Source: an uncultured SAR86 cluster bacterium (lineage in GTDB: Bacteria > Pseudomonadota > Gammaproteobacteria > Magnimaribacterales > AG-339-G14). Taken from it: DNA of 48,704 nucleotides. A program made the translations under genes and the position numbers. A model generated the notes under the pieces. That model was not told the DNA's origin. It did no database searches and saw only the letters and a list, made by a program, of their open reading frames with translations. Location of the stretch: contig CACOQX010000006.1 in the NCBI GenBank assembly GCA_902629465.1, forward strand, positions 1 to 48,704. Reading direction: 5' to 3'. Positions 40,688 to 48,704 of this stretch are shown here, one piece after another (position 1 is the stretch's first letter; the number at the start of each line of letters is the position of its first letter).

Positions 40688-43600
40688 ATGAGAAAAAAAC
40701 ATATGAATCTCTTGAAAACTGCACTCATTGCAGTGAGTTTCATCGTCTATCCGTTGTCTTTTGCGCAAGAAGAAATTGGAGTAGCCGCTGCGGTAAACAC
40801 CAAAACCGTTGACATGGTTGCCTATCCTGGAGGCAATATTCAAAATGTAAACGTTGACCCAGGCTATAAAATTATTTCCAATCGAACCATTGAAACCAAC
40901 AAAAGTGGAAAAGCCCAAATGTTGTTGGTTGATGGAACTGCCTTCACCATTGGTCCAAACTCCAGAGTGACTTTAGATAAATTTATTTATGATCCAGCAA
41001 CAGCTTCGGGAAGTTTAGAGGTATCAGCTAGAGGCTTGGTTAGACTTGTTGGAGGAAAAGTAACAAAAAAACGACCTGCAATTATTAAAACGAGTACTGC
41101 AACAGTAGGCATTAGAGGAGGAATTGCAATCGTTGAAGCAAATCCTGAAGAAACTAAAGCATCCTTTGTTTATGGTGTAGAAATGGAAGTGGCTCCGTTA
41201 GAAAATCCAGATAACAGTTTAGTTTTAACCCAAGTTGGATTGAGTGTAGAAGTTGAAGCCGGTTCCGATGAAGTCGAAGATCCTGAAGTCTTAACTTCAG
41301 AAGAATTAGACAGTTATTCTGATGATTTTGAAGGAAATGAAGAGCCCGATGAAGAATCAGATACCGAAGAATCAGAAGACAGCTCAGAAGAAAGTGAAGA
41401 ATCTGAGGGAAGCGAAGAAACTGAGGAAGACTCAGAAGAATCTGAAGATAGTGAAGAATCAGAAGAAGAAGAAGCTGAAGAAAGTGAGGAATCAGAAGAA
41501 GAAGCTGAAGAAAGCGAGGAATCAGAAGAAGAAGAAGCTGAAGAAAGCGAAGAATCGGAAGAAGAAGCTGAAGAAACCGAAGAAAGCGAGGAGTCGGAAG
41601 AAGAGGCCGAAGAAACCAAAGAAACCGAAGAAAGCGAGGAATCGGAAGAAGACTCTGAAGATGCCAAAGAAGCCGAAGAAGTCGAAGATAAAGAGGAATC
41701 AGATGAAGACTCTGAAGAAACTCAGGAAGTAGAAGAAACTGAAGAAACAGAGAGTCAGGAAGTTGATGAAGAAGCCGAAAGTGAAAATGTCGATGATTCC
41801 GAAGAAACAAATGATTCATCTACTGGTGAAGATTCATCTGAGGTTGAGGAAAATGAGTCAAACCAATCATCTGATTCAGAAACTCAGGATGACGAAAATT
41901 CTTCAGATGATTCAAATGATCTTCAAGAGAAAACTACGCCCCAAGAATCTACCGATACAGAAGACGAGCCATCAGAGAATAACACTCCACTAGAGACCAA
42001 AAGTTCAGACGAAGATTCAACTTCTAACGATGGTAGCGAAACATCTAAAATTGGTACAGAAGACGACTCCCAAAAACAATCTTCTGACAACATTGAATCA
42101 AATGATGGCATAGCAAATGAAACCACATCATCGGATACGTCAGGAAATACCACTGATAATGACTCTGCAAATGATCAATTCTCGGAAGGTTCAGAAAGTG
42201 AAGTTGAAACTCAACCAGCTTCAAACGAAAATCAATCGGCTCCAGAAGTTCAGCGCCCAACAGTATCAAGTTCTTCATCAAGCGATAATGCCAGTCCACC
42301 AACGCAATCTAATGAAGGTAGAGGAATTAGAGAAACTCCGCCGACTCAATCTAATGACGGGAGAGGAATTAGAGAAACTCCGCCGACTCAATCTAATGAC
42401 GGGAGAGGAATTCAAGATACTCCATTAACAAAACCCACAGAAGAACCTGTAACCTCGCCTGGAACAGTAACAACAAATTCCTCATCAGAATCTGTACCGC
42501 TTATTCAACCTCCAATCAGCACTTCTTCATCAGAATCTGTACCACCTGTTCAACCACCGATCGCTACGTCTTCTTCAAATTCTGTACCGCTTATTCAACC
42601 CCCAGTTGCCACGTCATCGTCAGACTCCATAACTATAGAGCCAGTAGAGGAACCTCAACCTGTGATTCTAGAAATTGATGAAAGTTTATTGGATAATTTT
42701 GACATTTCAAAAAATACCTCAGATACCGGCATTGAAAATTTAACTACTGCTTACGATCAAGGAGGAGAACTATTTATAGATGACACCCAAATTGAAACTC
42801 AAGAAGAAGAATTTGTTGAAGAGGCAACTGAGGCAAATGAAGAGGTCCAAGTAGAAGAGGTTCAACAAGAAGCAAAAGTTGAAGCTGTTGTAGAAGCTCA
42901 GTTATCAACAAATACATCATTTTTAAAAAATGACATCAATGAGGATACCTCAGTAGGAACAGCTCTTGGAAAAATAGAAGTTGAGTACACTGGCGCAGAT
43001 GTACTTAAGTTTGCAATTGGAGGACCTGGAAGCGAAAAATTTAATATCGATCAAGCGGGAAACATTACTCTTCGGGAAGCACTAGACTTCGAAGAAAAGC
43101 AAACATACAACTTACTTGTTTTTACTTTTCTAGGTGAAAAATCTATTACAAATAAACTTGATATAAATGTCGTTGATATTGATGAAGAGCCAGAAGTAGA
43201 TTTAAATATTTTATCTTCTTCTTTAAGTGAAGACGTAGCAACAAACATAACAATTGCTGAAGTTAAGGTTTTGGATCCAGAAAAAAATGGTATTGCTTTA
43301 TCTATTTCCGGAGAAGACAGCAATAAAATAAGTGTTTCAGAATCAGGGAAATTGATATTAAAACAGTCTTTAGATTATGAGCAAAAAAAGGAGCTTAAAT
43401 TTGTCCTAGATGTTCATGATGGAAAAAATACCGTTTCAACCCCAATTAAAATTAACATTGAGAATGTTCATGATATCAGTGGATCAATTAACCTTGTTAA
43501 CAATACTCTCCATGAGGGAAGTTCTGTTGACTCTGTCATTGGAAGCGTAAACATACTAGGAGACAATAGGCTTTCTTATTCAATTTCTGGAAGCAATAGT

Positions 43601-46600
43601 GACGATTTCATCGTATCGTCTGACGGAAAAATTAAAGTCAAAAATCCCTTGGATTATTCTTCAAAAAATTCATATCAGTTGACCTTGAACGTTCAAGGTC
43701 AAACTGATTCAGTTAGCATTCCTTTAAATATAACTATTGCTGAGAATATCAATCCTGATTTTACTACGAATTGCAAAAATTCATGTTCGCAGAGTGAAAA
43801 TGTTGCTACTGGAACTGTGATTATTAACTCCTTAAGGACAGATAGTGATACCGATTCAATTAGTTATGCTCTTGAAAATGATTTTAGTAATCAGTTTTCT
43901 ATTGATAACAAAACTGGTGAAGTAAAACTAATAGCTCCTTTGGACTACGAAAGTTCTAATTCATATAATTTAAAGGTCATCGCTACAGATTCAAAAGGAG
44001 TCACAAAAGAAATAAGCTCAAGTTTTGTAGTAAGTGATGTCGAAGTAGCAGCAAGGACATTCAATGCGAGAAATACAAATTTTGTTGGAAATAAAATTCT
44101 CGAAGCAGAGCCTAGTGATGAAAAAGGAAGATTTTATTTGAGTGATGATATTAGCTCAAAAGATCAAATTAAAAGAGTGTTATTTAACCTTGACCAAGGA
44201 ACTTTACCTGCTGGATCAACCTTTTCAGTAGCAGCAGAGGATGCATCTAAATATGAGGTTGACAGTTCAGGAATCGTTAGGATAAAACCAGGAGTAATAT
44301 TAAACGATGATGTTTCTAAAAAATTAACAGGACAAAATTTAATAAACTATCTTGCTGGAGCTCAAGGCTCTATTGCTAAAGCAGATCATGAAGACTTTGA
44401 AGACTCGGCTAATTTTATTATTGATATTCCCAACGAACCGAGTCAAAACGTAGAGTTGAAAGTCGTACCAAAAAAGACTGAATCTCAGGAAAATTTAGTC
44501 ATGAAATTCGCTTCAGGATACAGCGGTGTAAATCATAGCAAAAGCAATCCTTTTAAAGCTTCAGCTACAAGAGGCGATGGCACATCTAAAAATTATAATT
44601 CTTCAGTTCAGGTTCAAGGCGGAACAATAACAGAATCCACTTTATCGACGAGTCAGTTAGACGGAAATTCTAAACTTGATTCTGTTATCAAGAAAGATGA
44701 TGGCACATCGGCTTTCTATGCCTCATCTGACGGAGATAAAGCATTTTATCGAACAAACACCGTTTCTAATGGAATCAATGAAAATGGTACAGATACACTG
44801 GACTTCGAATATTCGTTTCCTATTAATAATAAATCAGGTAGTTCAAACACAGGCACTGAAAAAACAAAAGGCCAATATGCCCCTCTAGCTGTAGCAAATG
44901 CAGACTGGGATGGCGAAATGCATGAAAATGAGAAAGCTAAATATGGGTGTTATGATTCTGGTCAGGGCTGTGGCAGTGCTACTCATGAACTGGCCCTTTC
45001 GGGCAGCATGGTCCAATCAACAGAAGATCCTTTCTTTACAGGATATCAAGTAATTCAGTCCAATATATCTGTAAATACTGACACTCTAAATAACTCTGAT
45101 ATGAACGGCGCCAATGCTGGAAATGGAATTTCTGCAGGCTCGGGTTCATTTAATGAAATCATTGGAAGTGGAGCAGTTGGAGGATTTACCGGTTTTAACT
45201 TAGGTCAAACAAATGACGAAAATTATCAAGAATTTGAAATTGTAACCTTACCGGAGAGTTTTACTTATTTCGGTAAAAACTTTACACACGTTTATGTAAA
45301 CGAAAATGGATTTTTAACATTTGGAAATGGAGGAACTGATGCTGATAAACCTTGGCACGACTTAGAATTTAGCGGAGTTGATAACCAATCAAGTAATTCA
45401 TCACCTGATTTTGGTGGAGGAAGACCTTTGCAATATTTAGATGACCCTGAGAGTTATGGTAATGATGTGGTTCAGTATCCTGATTTCCTAAGATATCCAG
45501 ATGCTTATGGAAAACCTGGCACTTCTTTTGAAGGAAATCTTAACAATTCAATCTTTGCTCTTTGGGCTGATTATTTCAATGATAGTGATGATGCTTCATG
45601 CGACAGCGATGGCTGTAATGATTTTTCAATAAGAAAGCTTTGGAATGCTGAAAGTAAAATCTTAACCATTGGCTGGTACAACATGAAAACTCTAACTTCA
45701 AATGAAGAGAGTGCTGAAGCAAACTTCGAAGTTCAGTTAAATTTCAACACAGATGAGTTTAAAATAGTTCATGGAAAGTTTGGACAACATTTTCCAAAGA
45801 ATTTTCATAATAATGCTTTTGTAGGTTTCTCTAAAGATGTGACCTGTTCATCTTCAGAAGGAGACATTTCAGCTTGTGAAGGAAAAGAATACGTCCAACT
45901 TTATTTTCATGATTCTCACTCCGTCTCATTTGACTCTCCTGGCGACTCTAATATTGCTTCTTTTCAAAGTACTTACGATGATGGCACAGCAAATGGAGGC
46001 TCTCCCGCTTTTGTTAATCATATGTACAACAAATATTTCCAAGGCAACCAAACAGTAAATGGAACTGTGTATTGTTTTGATTCCGGATCGTCAGCAAATT
46101 TCTTTGGTTCCACAGCTAATTGTTCAACCAATTATTCGTGGAATGATGCTAAAGGAAACAGCAGCTCTAAAAGCTTAACCAGAGCAGTTCCTCAGTTCTC
46201 AAGCGACAAAGTAGAAAACGTTTTTTTAGGCTCAAATATAAAGCAATCTTATAGAGTAGGTTTAGAGGCAGAGTTTATGTGGATGCATTTAAATAAATCC
46301 TCGACTACTCTTTCATACACACCTCCTGAGAGTAATGCCTCTGGATTTGAGCAGAACGGAGCTAATAGTAATCAGAATGTAACGGGAGGAAATCTTAACT
46401 CAGGAAACCCCGTTTCAACTACAACCTATGCTGACGAAATTGTTATTGGAGGAGAGGTTTATAAAGATTCACAACTTAAATCATTTTTAAATGATAATAA
46501 AAAAGTAATTGCGTTCGCCCCAATTCCTGTTTTGCATACAAATAAATATGAGATGCAACAAACTTCAGGTTCTTCTGACGTCAGATTCAAACATGTTCAC

Positions 46601-48703
46601 ACCATCATGCCTCAATTTATTTCAGATGAATTTATGGAAGATAAAAACAATGGAACAGATTTACGCTTTGATTTTCATCAATTGGTAGACCATGATTATT
46701 CAAAATCAGGCAATCATTTAAGATATGGTACTGAGGGCAATGTTTCTTTTAATCTTCAGAATCAATTTGCTGCAACACATGGTGAAACAGATTTGGACGG
46801 TCTTTATGCATATGCATCTAACGTTCTAGACAAAAAAGTAAGCTCAAAACGCTTTTCTGGAGCTAACTCTGGAGAAGAATATGTTATACCAGAAGGTCAA
46901 TCATTATGGCAACAGGTTTTTGATCCCGATGGAAGAGGTGCTGGGATTTTTGTTCAAATGAATTGGAGTTGTGGTTCTGGAGGCGATGGTCGATGTAATG
47001 AAGCTACGTCATCAAGGATAGACGGACCCCACAAAACTCAACAAAGTTTACTTTCAGTCTTGATAGCGGAAGTTGGCGACAAAGTATTTTTCGAAGAAGG
47101 ACAAAATGGTCAAGACCGATATACGGCTCTAAATTCAGGTCAAGTGATGCAGGGAGAACATTTTTGGAGTTACAAAAGACGTTCTGGGAGAACAATATCA
47201 AGCGATGGTGAATTTGCTGTTACTGATAGCAGTCCACAATTAACTTTCGGTATAAGTCCTATAGCCTGTGTATCTGGAAAAGATAACGGATGTTTTTTTG
47301 GGGATGGCCAAAGTTTTGATTCTAATACTTTGGGTGCTCCATCAACTGCAATAATATCTACAGATGATCCATGTCATTCTAAATTCATTTCAGGGTGTCT
47401 TAGCGACATGGATTTGGGCGTTATGCATTCTATGGCAGAAACAACAGATGAAACTAATCCTGAGTATAAAGTTGGGACTTTTTATCAAGGAATTATTCAG
47501 CAAAAACAAAGAGATACTAAAAATAATCTAGTTGATGCAATTAATCTTAAAGGAACAGACAGCTGGAGGTCTGGAAAAGTATCTACTTCTGATACTTGGA
47601 GTGGGATGATGACAGGATTATTCATTACCGATACGAATAATACTCTTAATCCTCATCCTCAATATCTGAGAGCAAATACTACTACAACATTTGACAATCA
47701 AAATGACAGAGTAATGGTGGAACAAACTTCCTTAAACATTTATTCAAATCAATCGAATCAATTAAATTCAAATGATTGGTACCATTCGTCTGGTTCTTTT
47801 AGCGGAAAAGAAGCAAATCTTGTGAATATTTTTAACAAAACAGGGTTTAAGTTTGGAGGTGCGAATGCCTCAATCACGCAACCTTATCACGGAGCAAATC
47901 AATGGGCTCCTTCAGCATACTTGAACAAAGATGTTTTTGGCGCAATGCTTGAAGGGCAGAATGTCGGTAAGACAGACAAAGGCTTTCTAGGTAACGGAAA
48001 TGTATCGTCTGATAGCAATACCGATAATGCCGGAGCTCTTGTTACTTGGAACACTATAGATGAGAAAGATAGAGATTTTATGAGTGATAATTCAGTTGAG
48101 CCTGAATTGGAATATATGACTTGGGGAGTATGGGGCATGGCAATGAGCGACAGTCAGCTTGATACACCAGGATACCAAACGAGCGCTGTGCATATGGGAA
48201 CTTGGTTTGCAGGAGATTTGTTAGATGTAAGTGACTGGCCGGTCAGCCGCACAGCAACATTAGCAGGGATGGCAATGTTTGATGTGTTTGCTCGAATTGA
48301 AGATTCTGGAGTTACGAATTCCTATCAATGGACAGAAGGAGCAGGCGCAACAGGCTCTGTCGTTTTTGACGGAACTGGAGATTACGATATTGATATTTCG
48401 GTTGCAAATCTTGGGACAGAAAATTGTCCTTCTTCATATTGTGGCTCGAGCTTTCAATCTGGAACCATGACGAAAGGTTCTGTTGGCACGATAACTTGGT
48501 CTGCAAGTGCAAAAGCAGGGCAAGCTAATTTCGAATCAGCCCTTATAAACAACAATAGCGGAAGTACTCTCACCAGCAAGCAAATGTGGGGAGAGCTTTA
48601 TGGGAAGAGTAATCATGTTGAAGCAGGAGCACTTCTTCAATATTCTCTACAAAGCAGTAATGAGATGATTATGTACTCGGGAACAGCAATCTTATCTGAA
48701 TAG
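40688..48703 (+). CDS. Giant exported surface protein 2, paralog of the upstream gene
   Basis: 2671 aa from the ATG at 40688; the upstream TTG in the ORF track is unlikely, and ATGs at 40682 or 40703 are alternatives. The order mirrors its neighbour: signal peptide (LIAVSFIVYPLSFAQEE), FecR-like region at about 60-175, acidic Ser/Glu stalk from about 216 to 365, and a Ser/Thr/Pro-rich linker to about 650 with 14-residue (PPTQSNDGRGIRET) and 15-residue (SSSESVPLIQPPIST) tandem repeats. Four cadherin-like repeats follow at about 738-1118, then a nidogen-like domain near 1515-1742 and the same C-terminal barrel-like end (HMGTWFAGDL). The paralogs share EEIGVAAAVN at the mature N-terminus. The stop is one base before the window end, so the gene is complete. 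Function unknown. Confidence 0.88.
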   Translation: MRKKHMNLLKTALIAVSFIVYPLSFAQEEIGVAAAVNTKTVDMVAYPGGNIQNVNVDPGYKIISNRTIETNKSGKAQMLLVDGTAFTIGPNSRVTLDKFIYDPATASGSLEVSARGLVRLVGGKVTKKRPAIIKTSTATVGIRGGIAIVEANPEETKASFVYGVEMEVAPLENPDNSLVLTQVGLSVEVEAGSDEVEDPEVLTSEELDSYSDDFEGNEEPDEESDTEESEDSSEESEESEGSEETEEDSEESEDSEESEEEEAEESEESEEEAEESEESEEEEAEESEESEEEAEETEESEESEEEAEETKETEESEESEEDSEDAKEAEEVEDKEESDEDSEETQEVEETEETESQEVDEEAESENVDDSEETNDSSTGEDSSEVEENESNQSSDSETQDDENSSDDSNDLQEKTTPQESTDTEDEPSENNTPLETKSSDEDSTSNDGSETSKIGTEDDSQKQSSDNIESNDGIANETTSSDTSGNTTDNDSANDQFSEGSESEVETQPASNENQSAPEVQRPTVSSSSSSDNASPPTQSNEGRGIRETPPTQSNDGRGIRETPPTQSNDGRGIQDTPLTKPTEEPVTSPGTVTTNSSSESVPLIQPPISTSSSESVPPVQPPIATSSSNSVPLIQPPVATSSSDSITIEPVEEPQPVILEIDESLLDNFDISKNTSDTGIENLTTAYDQGGELFIDDTQIETQEEEFVEEATEANEEVQVEEVQQEAKVEAVVEAQLSTNTSFLKNDINEDTSVGTALGKIEVEYTGADVLKFAIGGPGSEKFNIDQAGNITLREALDFEEKQTYNLLVFTFLGEKSITNKLDINVVDIDEEPEVDLNILSSSLSEDVATNITIAEVKVLDPEKNGIALSISGEDSNKISVSESGKLILKQSLDYEQKKELKFVLDVHDGKNTVSTPIKINIENVHDISGSINLVNNTLHEGSSVDSVIGSVNILGDNRLSYSISGSNSDDFIVSSDGKIKVKNPLDYSSKNSYQLTLNVQGQTDSVSIPLNITIAENINPDFTTNCKNSCSQSENVATGTVIINSLRTDSDTDSISYALENDFSNQFSIDNKTGEVKLIAPLDYESSNSYNLKVIATDSKGVTKEISSSFVVSDVEVAARTFNARNTNFVGNKILEAEPSDEKGRFYLSDDISSKDQIKRVLFNLDQGTLPAGSTFSVAAEDASKYEVDSSGIVRIKPGVILNDDVSKKLTGQNLINYLAGAQGSIAKADHEDFEDSANFIIDIPNEPSQNVELKVVPKKTESQENLVMKFASGYSGVNHSKSNPFKASATRGDGTSKNYNSSVQVQGGTITESTLSTSQLDGNSKLDSVIKKDDGTSAFYASSDGDKAFYRTNTVSNGINENGTDTLDFEYSFPINNKSGSSNTGTEKTKGQYAPLAVANADWDGEMHENEKAKYGCYDSGQGCGSATHELALSGSMVQSTEDPFFTGYQVIQSNISVNTDTLNNSDMNGANAGNGISAGSGSFNEIIGSGAVGGFTGFNLGQTNDENYQEFEIVTLPESFTYFGKNFTHVYVNENGFLTFGNGGTDADKPWHDLEFSGVDNQSSNSSPDFGGGRPLQYLDDPESYGNDVVQYPDFLRYPDAYGKPGTSFEGNLNNSIFALWADYFNDSDDASCDSDGCNDFSIRKLWNAESKILTIGWYNMKTLTSNEESAEANFEVQLNFNTDEFKIVHGKFGQHFPKNFHNNAFVGFSKDVTCSSSEGDISACEGKEYVQLYFHDSHSVSFDSPGDSNIASFQSTYDDGTANGGSPAFVNHMYNKYFQGNQTVNGTVYCFDSGSSANFFGSTANCSTNYSWNDAKGNSSSKSLTRAVPQFSSDKVENVFLGSNIKQSYRVGLEAEFMWMHLNKSSTTLSYTPPESNASGFEQNGANSNQNVTGGNLNSGNPVSTTTYADEIVIGGEVYKDSQLKSFLNDNKKVIAFAPIPVLHTNKYEMQQTSGSSDVRFKHVHTIMPQFISDEFMEDKNNGTDLRFDFHQLVDHDYSKSGNHLRYGTEGNVSFNLQNQFAATHGETDLDGLYAYASNVLDKKVSSKRFSGANSGEEYVIPEGQSLWQQVFDPDGRGAGIFVQMNWSCGSGGDGRCNEATSSRIDGPHKTQQSLLSVLIAEVGDKVFFEEGQNGQDRYTALNSGQVMQGEHFWSYKRRSGRTISSDGEFAVTDSSPQLTFGISPIACVSGKDNGCFFGDGQSFDSNTLGAPSTAIISTDDPCHSKFISGCLSDMDLGVMHSMAETTDETNPEYKVGTFYQGIIQQKQRDTKNNLVDAINLKGTDSWRSGKVSTSDTWSGMMTGLFITDTNNTLNPHPQYLRANTTTTFDNQNDRVMVEQTSLNIYSNQSNQLNSNDWYHSSGSFSGKEANLVNIFNKTGFKFGGANASITQPYHGANQWAPSAYLNKDVFGAMLEGQNVGKTDKGFLGNGNVSSDSNTDNAGALVTWNTIDEKDRDFMSDNSVEPELEYMTWGVWGMAMSDSQLDTPGYQTSAVHMGTWFAGDLLDVSDWPVSRTATLAGMAMFDVFARIEDSGVTNSYQWTEGAGATGSVVFDGTGDYDIDISVANLGTENCPSSYCGSSFQSGTMTKGSVGTITWSASAKAGQANFESALINNNSGSTLTSKQMWGELYGKSNHVEAGALLQYSLQSSNEMIMYSGTAILSE
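41333..41780 (+). repeat. Ser-Glu low-complexity stalk, giant protein 2
   Basis: The same type of stalk as in the upstream paralog but with interspersed Ala and Thr (EEAEESEESEEEAEE pattern). It is followed by a Ser/Thr/Asn/Pro-rich tail. The different residue mix shows that the two stalks have diverged or been rebuilt independently. Confidence 0.95.
42296..42421 (+). repeat. Three 42-bp tandem repeats
   Basis: Three consecutive 42-bp units starting CCACCAACGC / CCGCCGACTC encode PPTQSN(E/D)GRGI(R/Q)(E/D)T. The second and third units are nearly identical at the DNA level, indicating recent slippage or duplication. The length keeps the reading frame. Confidence 0.95.
42478..42625 (+). repeat. 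About three 45-bp tandem repeats
   Basis: Three 15-residue units of the type SSSESVPLIQPPIST, with a fourth partial unit (SSSDS). DNA units differ more from each other than in the neighbouring 42-bp array. Both arrays lie in the linker of giant protein 2. Confidence 0.9.
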
Positions 48704-48704
48704 T

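Noticed and set aside
41314-41667. 117-aa Ser-rich minus-strand ORF
   Set aside because: Antisense shadow of the acidic stalk in giant protein 2.
42296-42421. CRISPR-like array
   Set aside because: Units are directly adjacent without spacers and stay in frame, so they are coding tandem repeats.

Overview
The window is AT-rich, densely packed bacterial DNA. RsmJ, PlsB, TrmJ, YajC-SecD-SecF, GlnK-AmtB and malate synthase G suggest a gammaproteobacterium. The low GC, a blue-tuned proteorhodopsin, a TonB receptor and compact gene spacing suggest a sunlit-ocean lineage of the SAR86 type. That placement is inferred from gene content only.

Layout. 1-4322: housekeeping run rnc(partial)-era-recO-acpS-adk-tsaB-uppP, with genes touching or overlapping. 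4311-6315: a glutathione transferase opposite rsmJ and a MazG-like gene. 6353-9300: small heat-shock gene and plsB on the minus strand; the heat-shock gene has a sigma-32-type promoter and a ROSE-like RNA thermometer. 9386-12525: tRNA-Leu, yajC, secD, secF. 12559-13043 (minus): a previously unlisted unit made of a promoter, a glutamine-riboswitch-like RNA with a large insertion, a 55-aa peptide with three YRG motifs and an overlapping 30-aa membrane peptide. 13048-16473: suhB, trmJ, tRNA-Glu, glnK-amtB. 16536-20715: TonB receptor, MATE exporter, proteorhodopsin. 20875-24291: Sir2 deacylase, tRNA-Gly, secreted cyclase-family protein, alternative oxidase, enoyl-CoA hydratase. 24298-31031: dapE, malate synthase G, amidohydrolase and a pair of acyl-CoA dehydrogenases. 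31158-48703: a hypothetical secreted protein, a TetR regulator, and two tandem paralogous giant exported proteins of about 2,620 and 2,670 residues.

How the parts fit. Light-driven proton pumping, alternative oxidase, TonB uptake and glyoxylate/acyl-CoA metabolism fit a photoheterotroph living on scarce carbon. GlnK-AmtB and the glutamine-sensing RNA lie about 2 kb apart and make a small nitrogen-sensing neighbourhood. The giant proteins share one architecture: signal peptide, FecR-like domain, Ser/Glu-rich acidic stalk, cadherin-like repeats, nidogen-like domain, a large unassigned region and a C-terminal barrel-like domain. A TetR gene is divergent from the first of them, so they may form a regulated surface-protein system. 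The best candidates for something undescribed are the riboswitch/YRG-peptide unit and the giant paralog pair.
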